This document shows, in pieces, positions 24,801 through 36,800 of a DNA stretch of 64,000 nucleotides; position 1 is the first letter of the stretch; every line of letters begins with the position of its first letter. The stretch lies in the NCBI RefSeq assembly GCF_023065955.2, contig NW_026622908.1:47713367-47777366 (forward strand), read 5' to 3'. Below the pieces are notes generated by a model. That model made no database searches and was not told where the DNA came from. It saw only the letters and a program-made list of their open reading frames with translations. This stretch comes from Ursus arctos (taxonomy: Eukaryota > Chordata > Mammalia > Carnivora > Ursidae). A program made the position numbers and the translations under genes.

Positions 24801-27800
24801 TTGGGCTCGTTGGTGGCAGAGGGGTTGAGCTGGTTTCTGGCACAGAGCTTGGGCTGTTTGGTGGCACAGAGGTTGAGCTGGTTTCAGGCACAGAGGTTGC
24901 AATGGTTGGTGGCACAGGGGTTGAGCGGGATGTCACCAGGTGGGCGGTGGTCTCAGTAAGGCTGGTGTGGCTCACACTCGGGGTGTGAGGGACCGTGACA
25001 GTTTTGTGGGTAAAGCAATTCTCTGGGGGCTCACAGCACAACACCCGGACCTCATAGTTGAGGCACATCCCGATATTACCCTTTTGGTCCCGGTTCTGGC
25101 ACACCAGGCCCTTGCTGAGGTCGCACTGCACCACCTGGCCCAGCTTCTCGATGCTGACCTCGGGGTGGCTCTCGGCCCGGCACTCCAGCTGCGAGATGTA
25201 CTCGGGACGGCGGCAGATTTTCTCTCCCTTTCTCAAGATGTTGCTGAAGCTTTCCACGTCTCCTCCGTGGGGCCCCGGGGACGGGAAGTCCACGTCAAAC
25301 CACTTGGTCCACGTGCACTGTGGCTGGCAGGTGCCAGTCACATGAGCGGAGTGGGTTGCTTCAGGCGTGAGAACAGGGGTTGTGCTGGTTGTAGGAGCAG
25401 ACGTTGTGCCGGTTTTGTGCACTGATGTTGGGCTGGCTGGTGGCACAGAGGTTTTGCTGGTTTCTGGCACAGAGGTTGGGCTGGTTGCGGACACAGTGGT
25501 TGATCTGGTTTCTGGCACAGAGAAACCAGGGCTCGTTGTTGGCACAGGCGTTGATCTGGTTTGTGGTACAGAGGTTCCACTGGTTGTTGGCACAGGGGTT
25601 GAGGTGGTTTCAGGCACAGAGATTGGACTGGTTGGTGGCACAGAGGTTGAGGTGGTTTCCGGCACAGAGGTTGGGCTCGTTCTTGGCACAGGCGTAGAGC
25701 TGGTCACTGGCACTGAGATCGGGATGGTTGTTGGCACAGGGGTTGAGCTGATTACTGGCACAGAGATTGGGCTGGTTGGGGACACAGAGGTTGATCTGGT
25801 TTCTGGCACAGAGTTTGGGCTCGTTCTTGGCACAGGCGTAGAGCTGGCTACTGGCACCGAGATCGGGATGGTTGGTGGCACAGAGGTTGATCTGGTTTCA
25901 GGCACAGAGGTTGGGCTTGTTCTTGGCACAGGGGTTGAGCTGGTTTCTGGCACAGAGATTGGGATGGATGGTGGCACAGAGGATGACCTGGTTCCAGGCA
26001 CAGAGGTTGGGCTCGTTGGTGGCAGAGGGGTTGAGCTGGTTTCTGGCACAGAGCTTGGGCTGTTTGGTGGCACAGAGGTTGAGCTGGTTTCAGGCACAGA
26101 GGTTGCAATGGTTGGTGGCACAGGGGTTGAGCGGGATGTCACTAGGTGGGCGGTGGTCTCAGTTAGGCTGGTGTGGCTCACACTCGGGGTGTGAGGGACC
26201 GTGACAGTTTTGTGGGTAAAGCAATTCTCTGGGGGCTCACAGCACAACACCCGGACCTCATAGTTGAGGCACATCCCGATATTACCCTTTTGGTCCCGGT
26301 TCTGGCACACCAGGCCCTTGCTGAGGTCGCACTGCACCACCTGGCCCAGCTTCTCGATGCTGACCTCGGGGTGGCTCTCGGCCCGGCACTCCAGCTGCGA
26401 GATGTACTCGGGACGGCGGCAGATTTTCTCTCCCTTTCTCAAGATGTTGCTGAAGCTTTCCACGTCTCCTCCGTGGGGCCCCGGGGATGGGAAGTCCACG
26501 TCAAACCACTTGGTCCACGTGCACTGTGGCTGGCAGGTGCCAGTCACATGAGCGGAGTGGGTTGCTTCAGGCGTGAGAACAGGGGTTGTGCTGGTTGTAG
26601 GAGCAGACGTTGTGCCGGTTTTGTGCACTGATGTTGGGCTGGCTGGTGGCACAGAGGTTTTGCTGGTTTCTGGCACAGAGGTTGGGCTGGTTGTGGACAC
26701 AGTGGTTGATCTGGTTTCTGGCACAGAGGTTGGGCTGGTTGGTGACACAGGGGTTGATCTGGTTTGTGGTACAGAGGTTCCACTGGTTGTTGGCACAGGG
26801 GTTGATCTGGTTTGTGGTACAGAGGTTCCACTGGTTGTTGGCACAGGGGTTGAGGTGGTTTCAGGCACAGAGATTGGGATGGTTGGTGGCACAGAGGTTG
26901 GGCTCGTTGGTGGCAGAGGGGTTGAGCTGGTTTCTGGCACAGAGGTTGGGCTGGTTGGTGGCACAGAGGTTGAGCTGGTTTCTGGCACAGAGATTGGGAT
27001 GGTTGGTGGCACAGAGGTTGATCTGGTTTCTGGCACAGAGGTTGGGCTTGTTGTTGGCACAGGGGTTGATCTGGTTTGTGGTACAGAGGTTCCACTCGTT
27101 GTTGGCACAGGGGTTGAGGTGGTTTCAGGCACAGAGATTGGGATGGTTGGTGGCACAGAGGTTGCGCTCGTTGGTGGCAGAGGGGTTGAGCGAGTTTCTG
27201 GCACAGAGGTTGGGCTGGTTGGTGGCACAGTCGTTGAGCTGGTCCCAGGCACAGAGGTTGGGCTGGTTGGTGGCAGAGGGGTTGAGCTGGTTCCTGGCAC
27301 AGAGGTTGGGCTGCTTGGTGGCACAGAGGTTGAGCTGGTTTCTGGCACAGAGATTGTGATGGTTGGTGGCACAGAGATTGAGCTGGTTCCAGGCACAGAG
27401 GTTGGGCTGGTTGGGGGCAGAGGGGTTGAGGTGGTTTCTGGCACAGAGGTTGGGGTGGTTGGTGGCACAGAGGTTGACCTGGTTTCCGGCAAAGAGATTG
27501 TGCTGGTTGGCGGCACAGAGGTTGACCTGGTTTCTGGCACAGAGGTTGGGCTTGTTGTTGGCACAGGGGTTGAGCTGGTTTCTGGCACTGAGATTGGGCT
27601 GGTTGGCGGCACAGGGGTTGACCTGGTTTCTGGCACAGAGGTTGGGCTTGTTGTTGGCACAGGGGATGAGCTGGTTTCTGGCACAGCCGTTGGGGTGGTT
27701 GGTGGCACAGAGGTTGACGTGGTTTCTGGCACAGAGGTTGGAATGGTTGGAGGCATAGGGGTTGAGCTGGTTTCAGGCACAGAGATTGGGCTGATTGGTG

Positions 27801-30800
27801 GCACAGAGGTTTTGCTCGTTTCTGGCACAGAGGTTGGGCTCGATGGTGGCACAGAGGTTGAGCTTGTAGTTGGCACAGGGGTTGAGCTGGTTTCTTGCAC
27901 ATAGGTTGGGCTGGTTGGTGGCAGAGGGGTTGAGCTGGTTACTGGCACAGAGATTGGGCTGATTGGTGGCACAGAGGTTTTGCTAGTTTCTGGAACAGAG
28001 GATGGGCTGGATGGTGGCACAGAGGTCGAGCTTGTTGTTGGCACAAGGTTTGAGCTGGTTTCTGGCTCATAGGTTGGGTTGGTTGGTGGCAGAGGGGTTG
28101 ATCTGGTTTGTGGTACAGAGGTTCCACTGGTTGTTGGCACAGGGGTTGAAGTGGTTTCAGGCACAGAGATTGGGATGGTTGGTGGCACAGAGGTTGGGCT
28201 CGTTGATGGCAGAGGGGTTGAGTGAGTTTCTGGCACAGAGGTTGGGCTGGTTGGTGGCACAGGGTTTGAGCTGGTCCCAGGCACAGAGGTTGGGCTGGTT
28301 GGTGGCAGAGGGGTTGAGCTGGTTTCTGGCACAGATGTTGGGCTGGTTGATGGCACAGAGGTTGAGCTGGTTTCTGGCACAGAGATTGGGATGGTTGGTG
28401 GCACAGAGGTTGACCTGGTTTCTGGCACAGAGGTTGGGCTTGTTGTTGGCACAGGGGTTGATCTGGTTTGTGGTACAGAGGTTCCACTGGTTGTTGGCAC
28501 AGGGGTTGAGGTGGTTTCAGGCACAGAGATTGGACTGGTTGGTGGCACAGAAGTTGAGCTGGTTTCTGGCACAGAGATTGGGATGGTTGGTGGCACAGAG
28601 GTTGACCTGGTTTCTGGCACAGAGGTTCGGCTTGTTCTTGGCACAGGCGTAGAGCTGATTACTGACACAGAGATTGGGATGGTTGGTGGCAGAGGGGTTG
28701 AGCTAGTTTCTGGCACAGAGGTTGGGCTGGTTGGTGGCACAGAGGTTGAGCTTGTCTCAGGCAGAGAGATTGGCATGGTTGGTGGAACAGAGATTGAGCT
28801 GGTTACTGGCACAGAGATTGGGCTCGTTGGTTGCAGAGGGGTTGAGCTGGTTCGTGGCACAGAGACTGTGGTGGTTGGTGGCACAGAGGTTGAGCTGGTT
28901 CCAGGCACAGAGGTTGGGCTCGTTGGTGGCAGAGGGGTTGAGCTGGTTTCTGGCACAGAGCTTGGGCTGTTTGGTGGCACAGAGGTTGAGCTGGTTTCAG
29001 GCACAGAGGTTGCAATGGTTGGTGGCACAGGGGTTGAGCGGGATGTCACTAGGTGGGCGGTGGTCTCAGTTAGGCTGGTGTGGCTCACACTCGGGGTGTG
29101 AGGGACCGTGACAGTTTTGTGGGTAAAGCAATTCTCTGGGGGCTCACAGCACAACACCCGGACCTCATAGTTGAGGCACATCCCGATATTACCCTTTTGG
29201 TCCCGGTTCTGGCACACCAGGCCCTTGCTGAGGTCGCACTGCACCACCTGGCCCAGCTTCTCGATGCTGACCTCGGGGTGGCTCTCGGCCCGGCACTCCA
29301 GCTGCGAGATGTACTCGGGACGGCGGCAGATTTTCTCTCCCCTTTTCTTGATGTTGCAGTAGGTTTCCACGTCTCCTCCGTGGGGCCCCGGGGACGGGAA
29401 GTCCACGTCAAACCACTTGGTCCACGTGCACTGTGGCTGGCAGGTGCCAGTCACATGAGCGGAGTGGGTTGTTTCAGGCGTGAGAACAGGGGTTGTGCTG
29501 GTTGTGGGAGCAGACGTTGTGCCGGTTTTGTGCACTGATGTTGGGCTGGCTGGTGGCACAGAGGTTTTGCTGGTTTCTGGCACAGAGGTTGGGCTGGTTA
29601 CAGACACAGTGGTTGATCTGGTTTCAGGCACAGAGGTTGGGCTCATTATTGGCACAGGCGTAGAGCTGGTTACTGGCACAGAGGTTGGGATGGTTGGTGG
29701 CACAGGGGTTGAGCGGGATGTCACTAGGTGGGCAGTGGTCTCAGTTAGGCTGGTGTGGCTCACACTCAGGGTGTGAGGGACCGTGACAGTTTTGTGGGTA
29801 GAGCAATTCTCTGGGGGCTCACAGCACAACACCCGGACCTCATAGTTGAGGCACATCCCGATATTGCCTTCCTGGTCCCGATTTCGGCACACCAGGCCCT
29901 TGCTGAGGTCGCACTGCACCACTTGGTCCAGCTCCTCGATGCTGACGTCAGGGTGGCTCTCGGCCCGGCACTCCAGCTGCGAGATGTACTCGGGACGGCG
30001 GCAGATTTTCTCTCCCCTTCTCTTGATGTTGCAGTAGGTTTCCACGTCTCCTCCGTGGGGCCCCGGGGACGGGAAGTCCACGTCAAACCACTTGGTCCAC
30101 GTGCACTGTGGTTGGCAGGTGACAGTCACCGGTGAGGAGACCACGTGTGTGCCGGGTGTCGTGCTGGTTTTGGGGTGCATGGGCGGTAAGCTGGTTCTGC
30201 TCTGTTGTGTGGGAGAGGAGGGAATTCCAGTGGTCCAGGTAAGCTGTGTTTGGGTCTCAGTTTCCCTTGAGGTCGAGTGTGTGGTCTCCAGTGTCGCAGG
30301 GTGTGTGGTGCTTCTGCACACGTCCTGCAGCTCACAGCACTCAATCCGGATTTCATAGTTATAGCAAATTGGGGGCGTCTGGTTTTTATTCAGGCATATC
30401 AGCCCCACGTTCTTGTTACAGATCACGTCCTGTCCCAACTTCTCCAGTGGGATGTTTGGGAAGTACTCTGCCCTGCACTCCACGTTGCTGGGCTTTTCAC
30501 AGAACTTATATCCTTTGGATCTCAAATAAGGAAAAGTGTCAAAATCTCCACTGTTTATACCAGGCCCAGGGTAGCTGCTGTCGAACCACTGGGTCCACGT
30601 GCAGAGCTTTTGTAAACAAGGCTCACGTGTTGTTGAAACTGGCATTGGGCTCGGAATCAAGAGAGTAGTTTTCACCACAGCAGTTGTAGGAGTACCCGGG
30701 GTAGTCGTGGTGGTACCCGGGGCAGGTGTATGGGTACCCGGGGCAGGTGTAGGGGTACCTGGGGCAGGTGTTTTGCTAGTTGGCACGGATGGGACCCTGC

Positions 30801-33800
30801 TAACCCCTTGCGTGGGCCCGGTTTCTGTACTCCTGGAAGTTGCAGGAGGCGGGGTCTGGGCTGGACTGCTGGAGGTGCGGCAGGTCCGGGGGAAGCAGCA
30901 CAGAATCCTGATCTGGTAGTTGTGGCAGAGCCCTGACGTCTGGTTGCGGTTGTGGCAGGTCAGGCCCACCGTCGGGCTGCACTCTACGTGCTGCCCCAGG
31001 ATGTCGAGTGGCACCCCAGGGGCCCCCTCAGCTTGGCACTCCACTCTCCTTGGCACCGCGCAAACCTGGTACCCGTGGGCACGGAGGTTTTCCAGCGTGT
31101 CGAAGTCACCGCTGTCGATGCCCCGTCCTGGATGGCTGACATCCAGCCACGGCGACCACTGGCACTCCTCCCCACAGGGGTGGGGCTGGACAGTCGGACT
31201 GGAGGTTGTGCCTGTGTGCGCCGTGCTCTTGGCACGGGTGTGGCATGTGCGGGCCGGACGTGTTGAGCTCACGACTGCGGACAGAACGGCAGGCGGAGGG
31301 GCTAAGTCTCTTGGGGTCCTCGAGGCATCCCCTCTCACCCCCGTCCCTGTCCCCCTGTCTGTCAGCTGCTGTGTGACTGTCTCCACCTGCGATGGGAGCC
31401 TGGGGAGAGCAAGCACCAAGTCCCGGGACACACCTGGCACTGGGCTGGGGTGGGGCCCACAGCAATGGAACTAACAGGTGAGTTGATCTCATTCAGGGGG
31501 AAGCCTGCTCCCCAGGCACGCCCTGAGCAGACCTGCACTCTTGGGGGAAGCTCGGAGGAGGGCGAGCAGTCGAGGCACCTGCCCCTCAGCCAGCGTAAGG
31601 GGAGCAGGGGCAACGGTAGGGCAAGAGCTTCCCAGGGCGCTCCTGGCGGCCCTCCTCCCCGAGGCCGGCCTCGGGGACCTTTCTTCATAGCCTCTGCCCT
31701 GTACCCAACGGTACTCCTGAGGACACCAGCCCTGCCAGGGAGACGGGCTGAGCCGGCGCTTCCCAGATGCAGGGAGGGCAGGCTGCCGGCTCTCGGGCCC
31801 CTCCTGGATCCTCGGGGAGAGGGACAGCCCTGCTTGGTGCCCAGCGCGTCTGCCTTACCGAGCGGGGACGTGGAGAAGGAGAAGGTGGTGGGCGGCGCGG
31901 GGGTTGTGGGGCTGCAGGTGTAGACGCTCCTCTCGATGGTGCCGCTGGCGGAGCAGCGGGCAGAGATGCACCCGCCGGTGCCGTCAGTCGTGTGGTAGAT
32001 GACGTCCCCCGGACGGAAGCGCCGTCCGTCGTAGATGCAGACGCAGGCTGTGAGGAGAAGGTCGGGCCCATTAGGGGCTGGGGGCAGGTGGGGACCCCAA
32101 GACCCCTCATCCCAGGAGGGCCGCCGGCTTCTCACCCTCAGAGTCGTAGACACAGTGCACGCCGCTCTCGGTGCAAACGCTGGTGGCGAGGGAGAAAGTG
32201 AGTCGGGGGGGTGTAGGGGAGCCACCCCCCAGCCCGGCCGGTGGACACAGAGCCCGAGGTCACACCCTCTCGGGGAGCCCCTTCCAATCAGTGAGAGATG
32301 GAGGCAGGCGTCCAGCACGCCACGCACCCCGGCGACATTCTGACGGACACTTCCTCTCCGGGGCATCTGTTCCAGGGGGCCCTCTGGGTGGCATCATGAC
32401 TCAGCTCCTGCTTAACCCCCTCCCTGCCACCTCTCAGGCTTAACCCACTCCCTGCCACCCCCATTCTGCAACAGGGAGGCTCCCAGCTGGAGCCCAGGAG
32501 CCTAGGCTGTGGCACCCCCACCAGTCTGAAGGATGAGGCCCGTGGGAAGGTGGCGGGTTGGATCCCTCACACGCTCCAGGCTCCTTGTGCCTCTGGCCAC
32601 GCGACTCACCAGGAGTGGCAGTTCTTGTCGGAGGGCACTGCCGTGCCTGGCCGGTATGACTTGCCCTGGACGCGGCAGGGCAGCGGTGGCGGTGGGGTCG
32701 GGCACGTGGCCACACACTGCATCTTGTCCTCGTCGAAGATGGGGGCCTCATGCGGGCACTTGGGGTAGCAGCCTGCGGGCCAGAGAGGCCTGAGTCCAAG
32801 CCAGACCACCTGCCTGACCACCTCCCCACCCCGTGGCCTCGGCTCAGACCCCAGGCCTAGTTCTCACCCACAGCCTGGTGGGCACGTGGGGCTGCTTCCA
32901 CAAAGGCCCCTCGAGAGGTTGAAAAAGGTCCAGCCCAGCCAAGGGTGCCAGAACCCCCAAGACAACCCCTTCTGGCCAGCGTGGCAGCAGCCTACCTTCC
33001 AGGCCACGCAGGTCGTGCAGACAGCGGCCGCCCGGGTTCCGGCAGGTCCTCATGCAGGGCGCGCCGCACGGCTGGTAGTGCCACTCGCACCGGCCCTCGG
33101 GGTTGTAGTAGTCACAGAACAGGGCTGCGGGCAAGCAGGCGGGCTCGGTGGGCCAGCTCCAGCCCGGAGCAAGCCACCCAGCGGCCCCAGGCAGAGTACA
33201 GCCCTTGGAAGGACAGTCTTGGGGGCCCCGCACAGGCTGGACAAGATCTCCCTGCACCCCGACCTCCCACCAAGCCTCACGGGCTGTTCTCAAGCCCTTC
33301 CCTCCGCTCTGCCTCCCAGATGGGACCTTGGAGTGTATGGGCCTTGAATGCCCAAGGTCAGATGCTGCCGTGGGTCCCCTAGCTTCTCGGCGGTGCCACC
33401 CGTTGGCTACGGCCAGGGCGGTTCCCCAGCAATGCTCCCCTTCAGCCAGGTTCCAGCTGGGTGGGAAGTGGGGGCTCTGCTAACCCCTTTCGGTTCCAGA
33501 ACATTCTGCCATCTCTCCACTGATGACACCCCTCCCCCATTTCCGCATTTCACTTTCCTTTCCAACGCCTTCTGCCCAACCTGTGGCTGACCAGCCTTAA
33601 TCACACACTACTCTGTCACTCCCTGTGGCCCCCTCCACCCTGACGACACATCATATGCACTCACGGCAGATGTCCGGGGTCCGCCAGGACACGCACACGC
33701 CCACGTCGTGGCAGGCCTGGGCGTAGGCGGCCACGGCCGTGCAGAAACACTCACAGTCGCCCCCTGAGTCACAGGCGCACGCGTCGCCCACACAGGCCGC

Positions 33801-36800
33801 GTAGTACTTGGCGGGCTCCACCTGGGGGGAGGAGGAGGCTTCAGATTTGGGGTCTGGAGCTCCTGGGGGTCAGGCCTGAGATGTGACCTGACCTGGGCTG
33901 GTTTCCCCCAGAGCTCAGGGACAGCAGATGCGCGGTCCCCCACGGCTGACCACAGGCTGGTCTAAAGGGTGGAAGGTGACGCCAGCCCCCCAACTTCTGT
34001 CCCTTCCTCCCCAGGCGCCCCGGGGTACAGCCACGTACGTGGGCGTGGCAGGCGGCGAAGGTGGCGCTGTTGATGATGCTGCACTGTTTCTGGGCCCAGG
34101 ACTTGCGGTACGGGTTGGCGGTGCAGGGGTCCCTGGGGGCCGGGGCGTCGGGGCAGGACGGGGAGAACTTCCAGCTGTTGCCGAACTCCAGGGCACTGCC
34201 CACCACGGACCGGCTCCGCGTGGTGAAGTCATTGCCCGCGTTGTCGTCAAAGTTCCCGCACAGCCCGCAGACCCGGCCCTGCAGACGGGGGACGGCGGCA
34301 CCGGGGGCTCAGGGCACAGCGCCCAGCCCGGCCTGGCGGGGGGGCTCAGGGCATGTGCAGGAGGGGCCAGAGTCCCCGCCCTGCCTCTGTGACCCCACTC
34401 GCTCCTCTGGGGCCCCACATCCCCACGACATCCCCAGGAGGAGGGGGGTCCTGAGTGCACAGGATGGCTCTCCGCCTTCACCGTGTGCGGCCCCACTCAG
34501 CACACGGGGTCACGGTGGCATCCCTCCTGAAGGAAAGGGGGTGCAAGAGAGGCAGCACGGCCCATGGTGTCCCCTAAAGAGCAGCTCAGGTCCTGGCCCA
34601 GGACCCGTGAGTGTGGCCTCATGTGGACATAGGACCACTGCACATGGGGATCCAGTTAGGATGAGGATGTCCTGGGTGAGGGTGGGCTGATGACACAGGG
34701 CCTGTGACCACGGGGACGCGTGGGACAAAAACACGTGGGGACAGTAACGTGAGGGTGCAGGCAGAGGCTGGAGGATGGCCTGGGGCCCCGGAAGCTGGAG
34801 GAAGCAGGAGGGACCCTCCCGCAGAGCCTCCAGAGGGAGTGGGCCCTGGGACAGCTGGACGGGACTTCCAGTGTCCAGAAGCGCGAGAAGGAGCCACGAG
34901 TTTGTGACAGCGTCCCGACAGCTGCAAGACACTGCATGCACAGTGAAGGGCCCCCCACCTGCCGTCTCCTTCGAGGCACAGCAGCTGAATCCCCGCTCTG
35001 TCCATCTGCCTGCCCCACCCCACACCGGTCCCAGACGGCTCTCGGTCTGGGGCAAGGGCGGGCCATCCCGGGGGGCAGGGGTACCCACCTTGAACTCAGG
35101 GCTGAGTTTGAGGAAGATGCTGGTCTTCCTGTCCCACAGCAGTACCAGGCCAGCCTCAGTGTCCACCACCAGGTAGATGCCCATCTGGCGGATGGAGTAG
35201 GGGGCCTCCTGCCCGGCACCCTTCTCGATCACCTCCACACCACCATCACTCAGTCTCAGCTCGTAGCTCTGCACGGGAAGGGGTCACTCAGGCCTGTCCC
35301 CGCTCGCCTTCCCCGGCATCCGTCCAAGGAGGGGCCCCCGGCCCCACCCGGCCCCCCGCTCACCCCCAGGAACAGCTTGATGGCCTTGGAGCAGGTGACG
35401 CCCGTGGTCCCGCAGGGGACGTTCTCGGTGACGACACGGAAGGTCCCGTTGGCAGTGCCGTTCCCGCCACAGTGGTCCTGGGGAGAGGCGGAGGCTGTTC
35501 CTGCGGCCAGGGGCTGGGGTACCCAGAGCCGCACCGCAGGACCGCGGGACAGCCGGGGAGCCGCCGGGACCGTGTACCTGAAGCAGGGTGTAGGCGCAGT
35601 CCCCACTGAAGCTGAAGCGCCTGCCATCGAAGGTGAGGTAGTGGCCGTCCCCGTACACGGCGCAGGTGGCCAGGCAGGCCTCGTCTGTGCACTGCCACAT
35701 CCTGTTCTTACAGGTGCTGGGGCGGGGGGGGCACCGGTCAGTCCGGGCTGGCGCAGGGAGTCGGGGGTGGGGACCGCGGGCAGGCCTGGAGGGCTGGGGC
35801 CACACCCCCGCGTACCAGGTGTTGCAGCCCACCCGGACGGTCTGGCCGGGCAGGTAGCTGGCCTCGTTGTGCACACAGGGGCAGTCTGCTGCGGCAATGC
35901 AGCGGCCCTCGCCGTCGGCCACCAGCCCGTCGGGACACACGCAGCCAGGCTCACACTGGGAGCTGTACTGTGGGGTGCAGGAGACATGGCTCAGTGGGCC
36001 AGGGGTCGACAACGGAGGTGTCCCACCCCCAACAGCCTGTGGCGGTCTTCCTGGGACCAGCCCCAGAGGGCCCTCGGCAGGTGGGGTCCCCGGGGGTGTG
36101 GGGGGCACTCACGCAGTCCATGTCCAGGGTGAAGCAGCTCTTCTGGCAGCCGGCCCCAGCGGTCCCCGGCGTGGCATTGCGACAGTCCAGGTAGACCATG
36201 GGCGGGGTGCAGACTGGGGAGGCAGGCACCATTCAGGGCCCCCAGCCACCACCCGCCGGGCTGGCTCTGAGAGACGCAGCTGCACACCGTGTGTCCCAGC
36301 AGCCAAGTCTGTGCCACCCGCCTGGGGCACGGCCAGCGGGGTGCGTGTGTGAGCGCGTGTGTGCACGCATGTGTCCACAGTGTGCATGAGAGCCCCTCCC
36401 TCGCTGCGGACTCACCTGGGGTGGGAACCTGGCCTCCGATGCAGGTCAGCGTGCCTTGGGTGCAGGTGCTGGGACGAGAGGGTGGTCAGAGGGTCCCCCA
36501 TGCTGGCCGCCCTCCCCACCAGGCCCATCCGGCCAGGGCTCTTACCAGATGACTCCACGCTCATGCAGTGACTCCCCGTTGGGGACCACGGAGCCCCCGT
36601 AGTAGCAGGGACAGCTGGTGGCCGGCACACACTTGCCCGCATCGTCCATGAAGGTGCCACGGGGGCAGGTGCAGCCGTCCACGGGGACAAAGCTGATGCC
36701 ACAGGTGACGTCCTCATGACTCCGGGCCCGGCAGGTGGGCTGGCAGGTGCTGATGTGGTAGCGGTAGGTCAGCGACTTGGGGCAGGTGGTCATGGACTTC

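Noticed and set aside
26544..27902. Minus-strand open frame of 452 codons rich in Cys, Gln, Pro (CQKPAQPL)
   Set aside because: It is the shifted frame of the same array that encodes MUC5AC. It runs out of the array into CysD sequence and stops. Kept only as a frameshift-risk observation.
17758..29127. CRISPR-like appearance of regularly spaced 24-nt repeats
   Set aside because: The repeats are directly adjacent without unique spacers, translate in frame as mucin PTS and sit in a mammalian gene.
17221..31440. A 4,739-codon open frame read as a stand-alone gene with a GTG start
   Set aside because: Its ends are intron sequence. Acceptor and donor in matching phase link it to exons 30 and 32, so it is an internal exon.
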